A stretch of 64,000 bases of DNA. Source: Symbiodinium natans (lineage: Eukaryota > Sar > Dinophyceae > Suessiales > Symbiodiniaceae). Under the pieces are notes generated by a model, which was not told where the DNA came from, searched no databases, and saw nothing but the letters and a program-made list of their open reading frames with translations. The stretch covers positions 77,001 through 141,000 of the forward strand of contig CAJNDS010002250.1 of the NCBI GenBank assembly GCA_905221605.1. The letters run 5' to 3'. This document shows, piece by piece, positions 12,666 through 24,743 of the stretch. The position numbers were made by a program, and so were the translations under genes. How positions within the stretch are numbered: position 1 is the stretch's first letter; every line of letters begins with the position of its first letter.

Positions 12666-15600
12666 CTAGCCGCCCATGGCCTGCCAGCTGAGCCCCCCCC
12701 ACAAAGGCTCTGTGGGGATTCTTCAGAGAGGGGTTTAGGGTTCTTCGAGGGTTTAGGGTTCTGAACACCGCCCAAACCCTAAACCCTACACCCTACACCC
12801 TAAACCCTGAAACAACGGCAGAAGAAGTTGAGGTCGCTGCAGGCACACCCTGGCCCCAGTACGGTAGCATGAGGTTACAGAGATTCCAAAGGCTCTACAG
12901 ACTCCAAACCAGGGACTTTAGGGTTTGCTTGGAGGTTCAGTGGTGTATCTATATGTACACACATATAATCATATATATATATGTATAGAGATAAATATTG
13001 ACATGTAGGTTTAGGGCTAAAAGTGTGGCAACTATTATGACAATCATGTTCAGGGTACTTCTCACCCTACTTACGGGCAGCCATGAACCTAAACATACCT
13101 AAACCCTAAACCCTAAACCCTAAACCCTAAACCCCAAACCCTAAACCCTCTGTAGGGTACTCCTGGGAGCTGGCCTTTGAAATCTTTGCCATGAGCTTCT
13201 CATCGCCCCAGTATTTCTCCAAGGCCGACATGCCGTTCTTCTTGATGTCCTTCAGAGCCACACCCGAGCTCTTCGACCCCGAGCCCTAAACCCTAAACCC
13301 TAAACCCTAAACCCTAAACCCTAAACCCTAAACCCTAAACCCTAAACCCTAAACCCTAAACCCTAAACCCTAAGCCCAACCCTGAAACCCCAAAGCCCCA
13401 AAACCCCAAGAAGACTCTACAAGATGGCGAGCTCCTGCGAGGGCACCTCTCAAGATAGATCATCACAGGCCCCGTCCCGGAGCTCAAGGAATTCAGGGCT
13501 TTGCAATCTGGGGGTCTGAAGTTGGGCTTAATGAAGGATACTCTCGGAACTCATAGAACGTGGTGACTCCCTTTTGCCCTCCGTGCGGATGTCCACTGAG
13601 GGCTCAACACAAGCGCTGCAGTGAGCCAGGCGGATTTGAGACTGTCCTTCCGCTTCCTTCACATCTGCGACCCCCAAGGGTTCAGGGTTTGAGGATTGGG
13701 TGTCAGTGGCTTAGGTTTCAGGAGTTTAAGGGGTTCGAGGTTTTGGAATCTTGAGGGCATTAAGCACAAGGGCATCGGAACACGAAGGCTCCGACTGGGT
13801 GCCGATTGCTGCACCTTCCGGCCATTGTCTGCCGGGCTCCTCGTGTCTACACGCACGTCAGCGTCGAACTTCGCTTGCTCCGGTGCTGCATCGAAGCCCT
13901 GCGCCTGGCCTATGGCACAACCGCCGAAAGGCAAGCAGACCTGTTGCTGTCCATCCTCCTCCGTTTCACTTTGCCCTGGTTCAGGCGGCCACGTCTCCGA
14001 AGAAAAGTCTCGCACCCGTCGGTTGCTGTCGTCGGCGCACGGGAGCCACTGTATCACATGGTGAGTCGTTATCGGTGGATCATCACGACCTTGTTGTAGA
14101 ATATCTCCTGCATGGGGCAAGGGGGTGCGAAGAACTGCTTGACAGGCGATGGCAAAAAAGCTACGAATGAACCTCTTCATGAGTGCAAGCAAACTCAGAG
14201 AGGCAGCAGTTCAGGGATTTGATTTTGCAAGAAAAAACAAAAGACTAAGTGCATACTGCTACTGTGAACTTGTAGACTCTAGACTTCTAGATTGCTTCAG
14301 GCTTCTAATATCCACGGCTGTCTGGCTAACTTTTGGACTCTTGGATGGGGTTTTCCGACTTTATGAATCAATGAATCCCTTCTCAAGGGACCCCCCCCCC
14401 CCCCCCCCCCCCCCCCCGAAGAAGCTGGAGGCGATGCACTAAACCTTAAAGCTTAAAGCTTAAAAAAAGCTAACCCGGTGAACCCCAGTGCCTGGGCTTC
14501 CTGATACAGCTGCTGGCACGGAGGCCGGTAGTAGTGACCTCAAAGAGAACTTCAACATCAAGCCAAAGCTGGTTCGTCTCTTTAAAAAAAACGGCCAAGG
14601 CTTTTCAGGCTCGGAAGGCTCCGAGCTGCCCCTTGCAGTGCTAACGTCCATGGGAAATTCAGGGCTTCTGCCGGCGTAGACCACTAGTCGTCGGACCACT
14701 TTCCAGCAAGCATTCTTTTAGAGCAGCCGGATTTGCTCGCGCGGAGCTCTGCTGCTGCGAGGAACGGCGCTGCAGTGCAAGAATGGGCACCAAACACAGG
14801 CGCCCGTGCTCTACACAGCTAATGGGGGTGATGCGGGCGCCACATCCTTCACTGAGTTTTGAGGCCCTGATCAGAGAGGCTGTAGTAAACTAGAGTTTGG
14901 GATTGAAGAGAACCCTAACATCCTCAACCCAAAACCCACCTCCATGGCTCAGGGTTCGGGTTTTCAGGGTCCTTCGGTTTGCCCCACGATGCCACCACAA
15001 GAATGGCCTACCCAAGACCCTTACAAGTCCAGAATCCTAAACCGTTCATACCCGAAACCCTTTTTTCCCTCAACCTGAATCCCCCAGGGCCGGAGAAGAT
15101 TCGCCAACCCGAGTTGGCCACAGATGCTGCAAAGGTGCACCCGGGATGGTGCTTGATGAAGTCGCCCTCTTGCCTAGGCTGAAGGGCTGAAGCGGTTTTG
15201 GGGCCTTCTGCGGGCTTCAGCGGGAATTGTGAGGGCACTGGAGTGGATAGAAGCAAGCAAGGAGGCTCTCCCAAACCCACTAAGCTCTCGGCGAGAAGTG
15301 TGGTTTTCGCAACAAGACGTGGCTATTCCAGAAGTCGGTGTGAGACAAGTAACTGTTCGCCCGAAACTGCTTTCGAGAAAAGTGGAAATCCTAAACCTTG
15401 AACTCCAGAAAATACCGAACACTTTTGCCAAGCTCCTGAGCTCTCAGACACTTGTACAGGGCCCTCAGGAGCTTAAGGGGCTTGGATTCGGGGTCTCGGG
15501 TCTAAAGTTAGTAGGTTTTGGGCTTGGGGGGTTTACAGTAGAATCCAGTATAGAGGGTTGCGGCTGCTAGGAGTTTCTAAAGCCCAGGTTAGCCACCCCC

Positions 15601-18600
15601 CTGCAGTCCACGGTGCCACGCACGGGACAGAGCTGTAGCTGCCGTGGCCTGGCACTCATAGTTCGGCCTAGCCCTAAACCCTAAACCCTCATCTGGGCTG
15701 TAGGGTGTGGCTGAAGTTTGCTCTAAGGGCGTGCAACACCCCGGCCCTGAGCCCTTTGAAGCTCATGGCTCCGGGGTTCACGTCTTTCGCCCTCAGAGAT
15801 ACTGGCTCACCTTACTCACATCTCACCTTCCTGGGGCAAGCCAGACACCTACTCTAAGGGAGCGCCGAGGGGTCACGGAGGGTTCGTAGTTTCTTTGGGG
15901 CCGGCTTGGGGAGGGTTAAAAATGTTTTGTTTTTTGTGTTTTTTTGGGGAGGGGGGGGGGGGGGGGGCATATTTGTGGGTACTGGACCGTTGGGAGAGGC
16001 TGCTGGGTCGAGCCTATGCATGATCAACATTCGCACAGGGCTTTTACTGCGGGTGTTGCTGTTTGTGTTGCTCGTATGCTGGGGCGCCTCAGGGGTAGCT
16101 ATAAGTATGATAGAGTTTGACCCCCACGTTGGGGCCACCTCTAACCCTACTTGCAACTATCCGTGAACCTCCAAAGCTTTTCGGAAGCCTCAGAGCAACA
16201 GTGGAGATGCTTCTGCTGGAGGGTTTAGGGTTGAGGGTTTAGGGTTTAGGGCTAGAACCTCCTGGATACCACGTGGGGCCTGACATTGTGCCACCAAAGC
16301 ATGGAAAAACTTCCGAGCTGGACCTCAAACCAACACCCGTGGTTTAAAGCAAAGTCAATAACCTACAAGCTGCAAATCCGTAAAACCCTAAACCCCCCAA
16401 ACCCCCCCAAACCCCCCCCCAAACCCCCCATCTTCCCCCAAGACCCCCCAAACACCAACCCTAAACCTCCGGACCGCCTCATGGAAGGATTGAAGGTGCT
16501 CTTGCCGCGCCACGCGCACTTCTGGCGGATAGATGGGGGCCTCTCAGACTTCAGGCATGTTGACTTTAGAGTGTAGGACTTACGGTTGAGGATGTAGAGG
16601 TTAGGGGTTTTAGCGTGTAGGGGTCTTAATTGGAGCTTTGGGTTTTTGAAGTGCAGTGAGCAAATCTGGAAGGGGCATTTGTGGCCACTTCCCCAGCCCA
16701 ACTCCTTTCGCAAAATCTGTGAGTTCCCAAAGTTTCAGCCTCTAAGACTCTCTGGGTCGCTGGTGCAATCCGGCCTCTTTTCAGTGGGCCACAAAGGGAC
16801 CACAATGTAAATACTCTGATACCATATTCACTACAAGATTACCTCCCCTGAACATCTGCACCTTTCAATTCGTCTGAGTTCCCCTGACCAAACTGTTCGG
16901 TGGGGCCCGATCCGCAGGCCTTTTGAGACCCTTGGGCCTTCCATCGCGTCTCCCAAATTCTGGGAGTGCTTTCTTGCCGTCTCACAATCCACCCCGTGCA
17001 GTTGCAAAGCTGGACGCCCACGGCCATTCAACTGCTCTGCCCTAAAATCCAACCGAAAACCGAAAACGGCAGTTCCCCTAAACCCTAAACCCTAAGGCCC
17101 TAAACCCTAAACCCTAAGGCCCTAAACCCTATACTTAAAATGCAAGCAGGCCCAGGCCCCCCTGTAAACCCAGCTGCCAAGCTTGAGTCTTGAACGCCAC
17201 AGTCTCGACTTGAGCCCCCAATCACGAACCCCAAGCCTGCCTGAAATCCCAAATCCCAGGAAGTTCGTAGGTTACAACAATTATGCCTCAATTTGGCCCT
17301 TAAAACGAACAATATTCCTATATAACCCTCTTAAACCCAAAAGGATAAGTCTAAAATACCCCAAGGGCCGACCTAGGAACCAAATCGCAAACTGGCCTCG
17401 TATTTGTCCCAGGTCGCATCCAAGTCCATAGCCCGTTCGTGGAGCAGTGTGTGCCTGAGGTGTGTGAGGTGCACCCCCCCCCCCCCCCACCTCAAAACCC
17501 ATGAGCAGCCCCATAGACCCATCAACGGTACCATACACCAAAACTGCCTTGAAAGACTACAGGATTCGGGCTTGAGGCTTAGGATGCTTGGGGATTCCAG
17601 GGCTTCGCAGAACCCAGACAATTTAACCACATTCGAAGACCAAGGTGCAGCATGGTGGATTGGTCGCTGCAGTTGTGCTCCTTGCCAGGACCTGCCATGC
17701 TCACGGGGGCCTTTGCTCCAACACCCAGTGTCCAAGGTTTGAGGTTTCAAGTTTAGGCTGCAAGGTCGGTCCAAGAACCCGTCAGTTTCAACTGCAAGAT
17801 GCTACAACGCATGTGGAGGCACGAGCAAGCGAGGAAGGGCGCGACCAGTGCCCTGCACGTATATCTACGCCATGAGCCCATGGACAGGGTCACGCAGGCT
17901 AGGCTTGTCATAGCCGCAGCGCTGGCAAACCAAAACCCTGAGTCCGTGACAAACAAACCCGGACGCAAACCCTAAACCTCAAGACTAAACCCCGGTGCCG
18001 TCCCAATAAATTTGGAGAGATTCCCTCCCTTGTTGTGGGGCTTCTGCAATGCACACCTGGCTGCACATGTTTTCGAGGCGACGAGATCTTATACAGGACC
18101 TCAAGAGTTCCAGGAAATTTTTTGGGCCCAGGGATGGAGGGGTCTTAGCAGAAGCCCTGAGCCCAAAATCCCTTGCAGCTGCACCTTCCAATATGTCGGA
18201 CTCCCACCAGCGCTGGAGGAAGTCGTGAGACCATGCTGTGTTCTTCCTTGAGGCTCAGGTATAGTAGGGACCCCGTACAGAAACAGTCTCTTTCCTGGCG
18301 TCGTTGTGACAGTGCAATAAACTCCCTTTCTTTCATTACGCCAACAGTACTACCGGTCAGGGTTTCAGGGTTGAGGTTTGCCCCGGCAACCCGAATCCAA
18401 GAAGCCCCAGAATACGTCCAAAACCAGGAAGGGCTCAGGAGCCACACGCCGTTGTTGATGCCTGTGGAGTCCACGGCAAAGATAAGCGACACATTGGCGG
18501 AATAATTTGGCATCGTTTCGCCGCGTAGTCGGCGCACTTCAGGTGGATCCTCGGAACCTCACAAAAGCAGTTCGGGTCGGGGGGGGGCTGGGGGGTGTAG

Positions 18601-21600
18601 GGCGGGGCTTTAGGAGGGTCGGTGCTTGAGGCCTTTGGAAGTCATGAGTTCAGGGCTCAGGGACTGTGAGTTTCGGGGGCATGGAGATTCAAGGGGTCTT
18701 GAAGGATCTGCAGAAACCTGAGGCTTCTGTGGAAACTTCAAGGGTTTGGGCTGTACTGGCTTCGGATGAAGGGCTTCAGGCTCACAAAGGCGCAGAGGAG
18801 CAGAGGCTCTTTGAGGGCCGAGGGCTACAAATGAGTCTGTCGCCGCTGTAAGCTTTAAGCCCGAAGCCTAAAGATAAAGTAAACAAAACAAACATAAACT
18901 TCTCCAAGTCTGACAGCTACTACGAACTCGCTTAATACTTAAGCCTGGGTGCTGGGCGGAGGGAGCCGCGTGGCTGAAGTGAGATTGCCACTATACATGG
19001 CTATCACAGAGTCAATGGTCCGTCCTGCCAGCGGCGTCGCGGAAATTCTCATGCGCCTTCCGCGTGTTTGCGACTTACTTGAATCATCTGACTCGTCTCA
19101 CCTATAAGCAGTGCAGACTGTAGATGGTTGACACGCAAACATGCACGTTGGTTTTGGCCATGCTCCTGGGTCCATGAAGAAGGCATCACAGTCCATCCAA
19201 AGGACCCAATCATACTTCCCCGTGTCGAGGATGTTCTTGACAGCATTCCTGAGAGTGAGCCGCGAAACTCAAGGTTAGGGACGGCCGGTTCTTACGTGAA
19301 AACCAGGGACTGGGCTAAGGCCGCTACAGGTTCAGGCCTTGAAGATCAAAATGCTACTGCAGATGGACCCTGGCTTCACTTTCCAGAAGAAAGGTTTGTG
19401 AACTCCATCCTTCACGTTCATCCTTGCCGCCTCGTTCGGCGCAATCTGCGCAGCGTCCGTGAAGAAGTGCACGTCGTATCCATGGAGCGCTTTGTAGATC
19501 TGACGGTTTTGATCGCACAAGACTCGCACAGGAGCATCGGCCGCGTAGGCACAGATGGTGACAACAGCAACGCGCAGACCCTGGAGTCGGTAGCCAGGAT
19601 CCAGTTTCATGACCGACTCGTCATCTAGCAGGCGCACCCTCTCAGTGAGACTTCGGCCGGCCAACATGACATCCCAACCGGCCGCCGGCCATGTTGAGCA
19701 TTCGCTGAAGCCGCGGTCGCGGACGAAGATGAAGCCCAGGTGAAGGAAGGACAGAGCCCGTCGTAGACGGCCCTGCATCACCAGAAGCCTTGCCAAGGTG
19801 AAGTAAGTGCTGACCACTGCGCCAGTGCAAGAGAAAGCGTCTGAAAACCTCAGTTGCGCGAACGCCGCCGACACAACAATTATAATTGCGAGGGGTGGAA
19901 TCTGCACGGCACCCCCCCCCGACGTCGTCATCAGGAAACATCATCTCCAGTTGGGGTCATGGACTCCAAACCCCAAACAACCCTCAACCCTAAACCCAAA
20001 CCCTGAACCCCAAACCCTAAACCCTGAACCCTAAACCCTAGACCCTAAACCCTAGACCCAAAACACCCCAACGCCTCCCCTGTGCTTTGCCTCCTTGGAG
20101 CTTGCGCGTCGCTCGCGAGAGCAGCTCATGCACCCTTAAGACCTGGGTTTTGGTCACTTGAAGCCAACCCCACGAATTAAAAGCAGCTTAGGGTATAGAA
20201 ATGTTCCCCCCTGTACTAACAGTCCTGAATAGGGATTACAATGTGTTGTTCGCGTGGTTGTTCGCTGGACGTAGCTACATCTAGTAGTTTCTCGAGAGCC
20301 ATGGATGCACAGACATGGGCAAAGGCCTTATATTACTTATATTACAACCGATTGCTCAGGAGGGCTAAGGAGGACAGGAGGTGCAATGCTCAACATGACT
20401 TGGAACAGGAAGTTTGCATGTTGAGGGCGCATGTTACAGAGGCAAACGACATGATTCTTGGCCTACAATATCAGCTCCAGCTGATCACCTCAGAGCTTTC
20501 AACATGATGGGGGGGGTACTATAATCCCTATTAAGGACTGTTAGTATCAGGGGGAACATCCCAAGCTTAGGGTATAGAAATAAGTATGTGCTTTAGGTTG
20601 GGGGGGGGGGACCTCAGCAGCACCAATTAATATACAAGCAATCGGCCTTGCAGATTGCCCTGCACCCAGCTCCCACACTTTGGGAAACCTCACCAAGACC
20701 TGCCATACCAAAGACTAAAACTCTCTGAAAGCACCAACTCGAAACACCAAAAAGGCAACGCAAGGCCTTCCCTCGAACCGCTAAGAGTTTGGCCCTAAAC
20801 CCCTCTTGTACCAGAAACCACCGCAGCAAAGGCGCCGCCTGTTGCAAAGAGATCCCAAAGAGCTGGGCGCGGGCGTCGAAGAGCCTGGGCTCTGTGAGGC
20901 TTGTACGTAGGGGGCGTTGTAAGGGATTGGGACTTGTAAGCAAGGGTGTCTAGAGGCCTACAGGGGCATGTCTGTGTATAGGCATGCAGCCGTCCTAAAT
21001 CCTGTGTCGAGCACTTGAAGTCCGAGCTGCTCCCGTGAGAACGCTGTCCACACCAGGCCCTGGCTGGTGGCGTTGGGGCACTCCTCCTCCACCTGCAGCT
21101 TGCTTTTTGGGTTGAGGCCTCGGGGTCCCTGAATCATCGGACTGAGAGACCCTAAGCCCTGAACCCCAAAAGCCGAGTTGACCCCGAAAATCCGTGGACT
21201 GAACCCAAACCCGAGACGCTCTAACAAGCCTAAACTCTCTAGAAACACTGAAGATCTAGGGGGAGGTCCTGGTGAGGCTCAGGGTCGGGTTGTGTATGGT
21301 AGGATCTTTAGGTTTCTAGGGCTTGGGCCTTGTGGGGTTTGGGTCTTGGGCTTGAAGGGCATTTGAGGACTTCAGGTTTGTAGGGTTCAGCTTGTCTTTG
21401 GGTCGACCTTATACTATACACCTTCTTGAACCTCCCACGAAGCCCTCAATTGAGGATCCAAGGGGTTTCTATCGAGGTTCACTATGCAGAGTATGTGAAA
21501 AAGGGTACGAGGGTCTAGGCATTGTAAGCCTAAACCTGCTAAGCCTGTCAACCTAAAGTGAAGCTTACACAACCAAACCTTCAGTTCATCTACTAATTGC

Positions 21601-24600
21601 TAAGAACCCAAAAAAGGCTTCCTTACCAAGGGTAATCTAGGGATTCTTTTTGTTTTTATTCTTTTGGGGCTCTTAAGCAAATAGTAGTCAGTCAGTGCAG
21701 ATGACGTGCATCGAATCGAACCGGACGGCCGGCCTCGATCTCCGAGTTGTCGCAGGGCGGGAGCTCAGGGCCAGGCATCACCTCTCAGATCCACCGGGCT
21801 TTAGGGCCCAGGCTTTAGGGCTTTAGGGCTTCGGATTGAGATTGTCCCCCCTTATCCTGGCAGTCCTTAGTAGGGATTGTACTACCCCCCTATGATCATC
21901 CCGATTAAGGACTGTTAGTAGAAGGGGCACATCCCAGGCTTTGGACAAGTTTAGGGTTTAGGCAGGACTCAGGGTCTGTTCCTGGGTCTTGGCGAGAGCT
22001 GCTCACAGTTCGAGCCCTTGAAACCCCCTGAAGCCCTAAAAGGCTTTCGGGCAGTCAAGTCTGCTTTGCAGAAGAGAGGAGGTTTTTTTCCTGAAAAGGT
22101 CGCCAAAAAACCTGACTGTCGAGCCGAGTCACAAGCAACTGAATTAAAGCCTCATCTACTCTTTTGAAGTGTGTAGGCTTTGGCATTTAGGCGCGAAGCC
22201 CTTAACTTCAACCTGATCGGGTTTAGGGCTTGGGGCTTATTGAGGGCTTTAGGATTTAGGGGTAAGGATTTAGAGTTTTGCGTTTAGAGTTAGGATTTAG
22301 GGTTTGGGATTTAGGGATGCCTTGCCTCTGCGTGAGAAACTTGCATCTCAGCAGCTGCAAAGTCAGCAGCCAGCCAGAACGCGAGGAGAAGTCTGCCCAT
22401 GGCTACAGCCGACGGTCTGTAAAACCCCAGGGTTCAATCTTCTCCCCATACCAAAGGGTTTAGGGTTTAGGGTTTAGGGTTTAGGGTTTAGGGTTTAGGG
22501 TACTACGACAAAAGGCGTTAGGGTTTAGGGTACTAGGACTATAGAGGGTTTATAGGGCTTATGTGTTCTACAAGGCTTCTAAGGCTTTTAGGGCCGTTCC
22601 CCCGGTATGCAGATCGGGCCGGAAAGCTCCTTCAGAGCTCTGCGACGACACCGCGACTCCGCGACCAACCAGCCCGAACGCCACAATCCTAGACCCTTGA
22701 ACGATCAGGTGTATAAGGGTTCAGGGTACTTAGAGTATGGGGGTCTACCCCAAGACGCAGAACCCCCTCAACCCCAAAACCCCGAACCCACGACCCGCAG
22801 CCCCCGTCACCAAGCTCTCGGCGGCGCCGGAGATGCTCTTCCTCCCTGAACCAAACAGCAAACAAAGCAGCCCCCGGGGCACAAACAAAAAAAACTCATT
22901 AGCGAACAGAACCCACGCCTACCCAAGCTGCTCCACACCCCAAAGCCTAAACCCCAAAAAAGCCAAAGCCCTAAACCCCCAAAACCAAGCCCAAAAGTCC
23001 CCTAAACCCGAAACCCGGAACCCTAGACCCGAAACCCTAAACCCGAAACCCCTTCAGCTCTAACCCTAAGCCGCCCAAGTAAGACTCCTCGAAGATGGGC
23101 TGGAGCTCTGGATCGCTCTGAAGATCGTCCAGCTTGCCAGACCTGCGGCAACTTGTGGGTTTTTGGGTTTAGGGTTTAAGGTTTGGGGTTTAGGGTTTAG
23201 GGTTTAGAGTTTCGGGTTTAGGGTGCAGTTCAGGGCTCAGGGTTCAGGACTTAGGTTTCACGAGGAGGCTTGGGGCGTCAGAGCTTTAAGGCTTTTGTTT
23301 TCAAAGGAATCGTAGGGATTTAGACTTTAGGTCTTTACTTGGAAGTCTTGGGATTCAGGGCAAAGTTTTAGGGCGGATGTTCAACAGGTTTAGGGATTTG
23401 GGCAGTAATGGTTTTAGAGCTGTGCTTTACAGTCGGATTTGGGTTTGACTGGTTCAGGGTACTTTGAGCTTGAGAGCTTGCCCCGAACCGCCTAACCTGA
23501 ACCCGAAATCCTTTAAGCCCTATAAACCCTGCAGTAGCCCCTAAACCCTACACCCTGGGCCCACGAGGCTGCACCCTAAACCCTAAACCCTAAACCCTAA
23601 ACCCTAAACCCTAAACCCTAAACCCTAAACCCTAAACCCTAAACCCTAAACCCTAAACCCTAAACCTCCAAATCTTCAAGGAATGCCGCTGGACTGAGCC
23701 CTCTGCTCTCGGAGCTTCTGGGCCTGGGCCGGCTGCGAACGGCGACTTCAGCTTGATTGAGGAGGCATTGGGGGGTTCAGGGTTCAGGGTTCAGGGTTCA
23801 GGGTTCAGGGTTCAGGGTTTAGGGTTTAGGGTCGGTTGTAGGGCGCTTCGGATGGAGGAGGCGTTGGGGGGGGGGGGGGGGGGGTTACTGTAGGAGCTTA
23901 AGAATGAAAATAGGGTTTTGGGGTGGGTTCTTGTAGTATCATGATAAAGGGACCATAATGTATTATTAGCAATATTCCCTGACCCCTATGTTAGGGTGCT
24001 TAGGGTGTTTAGGGCTTAGGGGGTTCTAGTTTTTAGGGATGTGGCGTTGTCAGGCTTCGTCTGGATCGTTGGGGTTCGGGGCACAGGTTGTGAGGGCCTG
24101 GGGTTTCAGCTGTTTCTAGGGCAGCTTTCCACAGCTCAGAGTTTGAGGTCACAATGTTTTGGGATTTTGCTGCCAGTATGGGTGGCTCTCTACATGGTGG
24201 TCCCTTTTGGGTCCCTGTTACTTTATTATACGGCTACTTTAGCGGAATTGACCTGGAAGATGTCCAGAGTTGAAAGGCAATCTTGGGTCATGGCCTCAGA
24301 CTGGAGGGCAGGGTTGTAGATGGACACATCCTGGTGGAGGCTTTGGGGCTTCGGCAGAGTCATTTCGGGAGAAGGGTCCGAGTGCCCGCATGACCACTTG
24401 CATAAGCACCTCACCCCGCAACCCGAGACGTCAAGCCCTCAAATTGAGGCCACAAAGCCCTAACCTCAAAACCCCCCAACCGCAAGCCACAGGAGCCCGC
24501 TAGGATGCCCCGAACAGGCCCGCGCAAAAAAATTGCCGGTGCCCGAAAGTTCCAGGGCCTCCAGGCTTGGGGTGTAGGGCCTTGTGCCTGGGCTCTGGGT

Positions 24601-24743
24601 TGAAACATGTTGAAACCCCCAACCCTGTACGCTTGGCAGCCCTCACTTTATTGAAACCCTACACCGGCCCCAAGCCCTGCAGCATCTCTGCATGGTCCTC
24701 AAGATCGCTTTCCATCAGCTTCTCCGCTTCTTCCTTGGTTGTC
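12666..24743 (-). CDS. STI1-domain co-chaperone-like protein, C-terminal exons
   Basis: Four minus-strand exons join in phase: 24743 down to about 24672 (acidic helix, TTKEEAEKLMESDLEDHAEM), 23142-23088 (GKLDDLQSDPELQPIFE), 13249-13175 (DIKKNGMSALEKYWGDEKLM, then AKISK) and 12680-12666 (AMGG, stop). Together they read as an STI1-type repeat, the DP-E-L...F-xDI-x-NG-x-x-A-x-x-KYW-x-D signature of Hsp70/Hsp90-organising proteins. Introns: GC-AG, GA-AG (9.8 kb) and GC-AG, each with G after the acceptor. Upstream exons are missing from the model. The 9.8-kb intron contains a whole GT34 gene on the same strand; if that looks too odd, the two halves may belong to paralogous genes, but the junction peptide and phase fit exactly. 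Confidence 0.55.
13175..13249 (-). CDS. STI1 core exon (KYW motif)
   Basis: Exactly 25 codons between CTGAAG|GAC and AAG|GCC. Contains NGMSALEKYWGDEKLMAKIS, the most diagnostic part of the domain. Part of the gene spanning 12666-24743. Confidence 0.75.
13284..13374 (+). repeat. interstitial CCCTAAA array
   Basis: About twelve perfect CCCTAAA units directly upstream (on the minus strand) of the STI1 core exon. Confidence 0.9.
13660..14192 (-). other. coding-like GC-rich island, ambiguous frame
   Basis: A 530-bp stretch without telomere words, open for 177 codons on the minus strand and also open on the plus strand. One piece, 14107-14074 (EIFYNKVVMIH, after CATGCAG and before a GA), fits in position and style as a tenth, C-terminal exon of the neighbouring GT34 gene. 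The rest is unassigned. Confidence 0.35.
15137..19931 (-). CDS. GT34-family Golgi glycosyltransferase (multi-exon)
   Basis: Nine minus-strand exons join in phase: 19931-19378, 19248-19166, 19024-18975, 18549-18437, 18246-18185, 17691-17649, 17454-17397, 16540-16470 and 15173 to about 15137. The order of motifs is that of galactosyl/mannosyl transferases of the GMA12/MNN10 family: VAVVTICAY and NRQIYKALHGYDVHF, then HKPFFWKVNAVKNIL, the DxD metal site in YDWVLWMDCDAFFMDP, SVIAMYSGNLTS, FAVDSTGINNGVWLL, WSHDFLQRWWESDILEG, HNCSDQSTMLHTLLHERAM, PPEVRVARQEHLQSFHEAV and EGDFIKHHPGC. Exon 1 has a hydrophobic stretch near residues 10-25 fitting a type II signal anchor, so the enzyme is probably a Golgi lumenal sugar transferase. 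Intron donors are GA, GA, GC, GA, GT, GC, GC and GA; every acceptor is AG|G. The true N-terminus may lie further upstream (see 21002-22400) and the last exon is unresolved. Substrate unknown. Confidence 0.8.
20185..20202. repeat. left 18-bp direct repeat flanking the hairpin element
   Basis: AGCTTAGGGTATAGAAAT, identical to 20564-20581. The pair brackets the element at 20203-20563 and looks like an unusually long target-site duplication. Confidence 0.7.
20203..20563. mobile_element. family-1 hairpin element enlarged by an ORF-bearing insert
   Basis: The left arm (GTTCCCCCCTGTACTAACAG...) and right arm (...CTGTTAGTATCAGGGGGAAC) are those of the roughly 100-bp hairpin family, but the loop is expanded to about 270 bp with unique sequence holding one complete ORF. 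It is flanked by perfect 18-bp direct repeats. Either a longer ancestral form of the family or a copy that captured host sequence. Confidence 0.65.
20241..20507 (+). CDS. 88-codon ORF inside the hairpin element
   Basis: ATG to stop, filling nearly the whole loop between the inverted arms. After a Ser-rich start the product is helical and charged (RRAKEDRRCNAQHDLEQEV...), with heptad-like leucines suggesting a short coiled coil. It has no transposase motif. It is the only good ORF reading on the plus strand in this part of the window. Could be chance; no family recognised. Confidence 0.35.
   Translation: MCCSRGCSLDVATSSSFSRAMDAQTWAKALYYLYYNRLLRRAKEDRRCNAQHDLEQEVCMLRAHVTEANDMILGLQYQLQLITSELST
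20564..20581. repeat. right 18-bp direct repeat flanking the hairpin element
   Basis: Identical partner of 20185-20202. Confidence 0.7.
21002..22400 (-). CDS. two 5-prime exons with signal peptide
   Basis: Exon 22400-22341 starts with ATG and codes for MGRLLLAFWLAADFAAAEMQ, a typical cleavable signal peptide or signal anchor. It ends at a GT donor in phase 0. Exon 21092-21002 starts after CTGCAG, also in phase 0, with VEEECPNATSQGLVWTAFSR and ends before a GA. The exons join cleanly. They lie upstream of the GT34 exon 1 on the same strand and could be the real start of that gene or a separate secreted protein. A further open patch at 20810-20905 may continue it. Confidence 0.45.
21841..21935. 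mobile_element. hairpin MITE-like element, family 1
   Basis: Arms ...CCCCCCTTATCCTGGCAGTC... and ...GACTGTTAGTAGAAGGGGC... with an inverted core TAGTAGGGATT. Diverged copy of the family. Confidence 0.6.
22455..22501 (+). repeat. interstitial TTTAGGG array
   Basis: Six to seven perfect heptamers just upstream (minus-strand sense) of the signal-peptide exon at 22400. Confidence 0.85.
23574..23668 (+). repeat. interstitial CCCTAAA array
   Basis: About thirteen perfect units, within the intron between the first two STI1 exons. A separate array of the variant GGGTTCA follows at about 23773-23820. Confidence 0.9.

Noticed and set aside
14393-14417. C homopolymer and similar C/G runs (15953-15967, 35758-35779, 61677-61694) as regulatory sites
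   Set aside because: Simple homopolymers scattered in non-coding DNA, without consistent position relative to genes.
15229-15570. 113-codon plus ORF
   Set aside because: It lies in a predicted GT34 intron on the opposite strand and runs into degenerate telomere words; no motif supports it.
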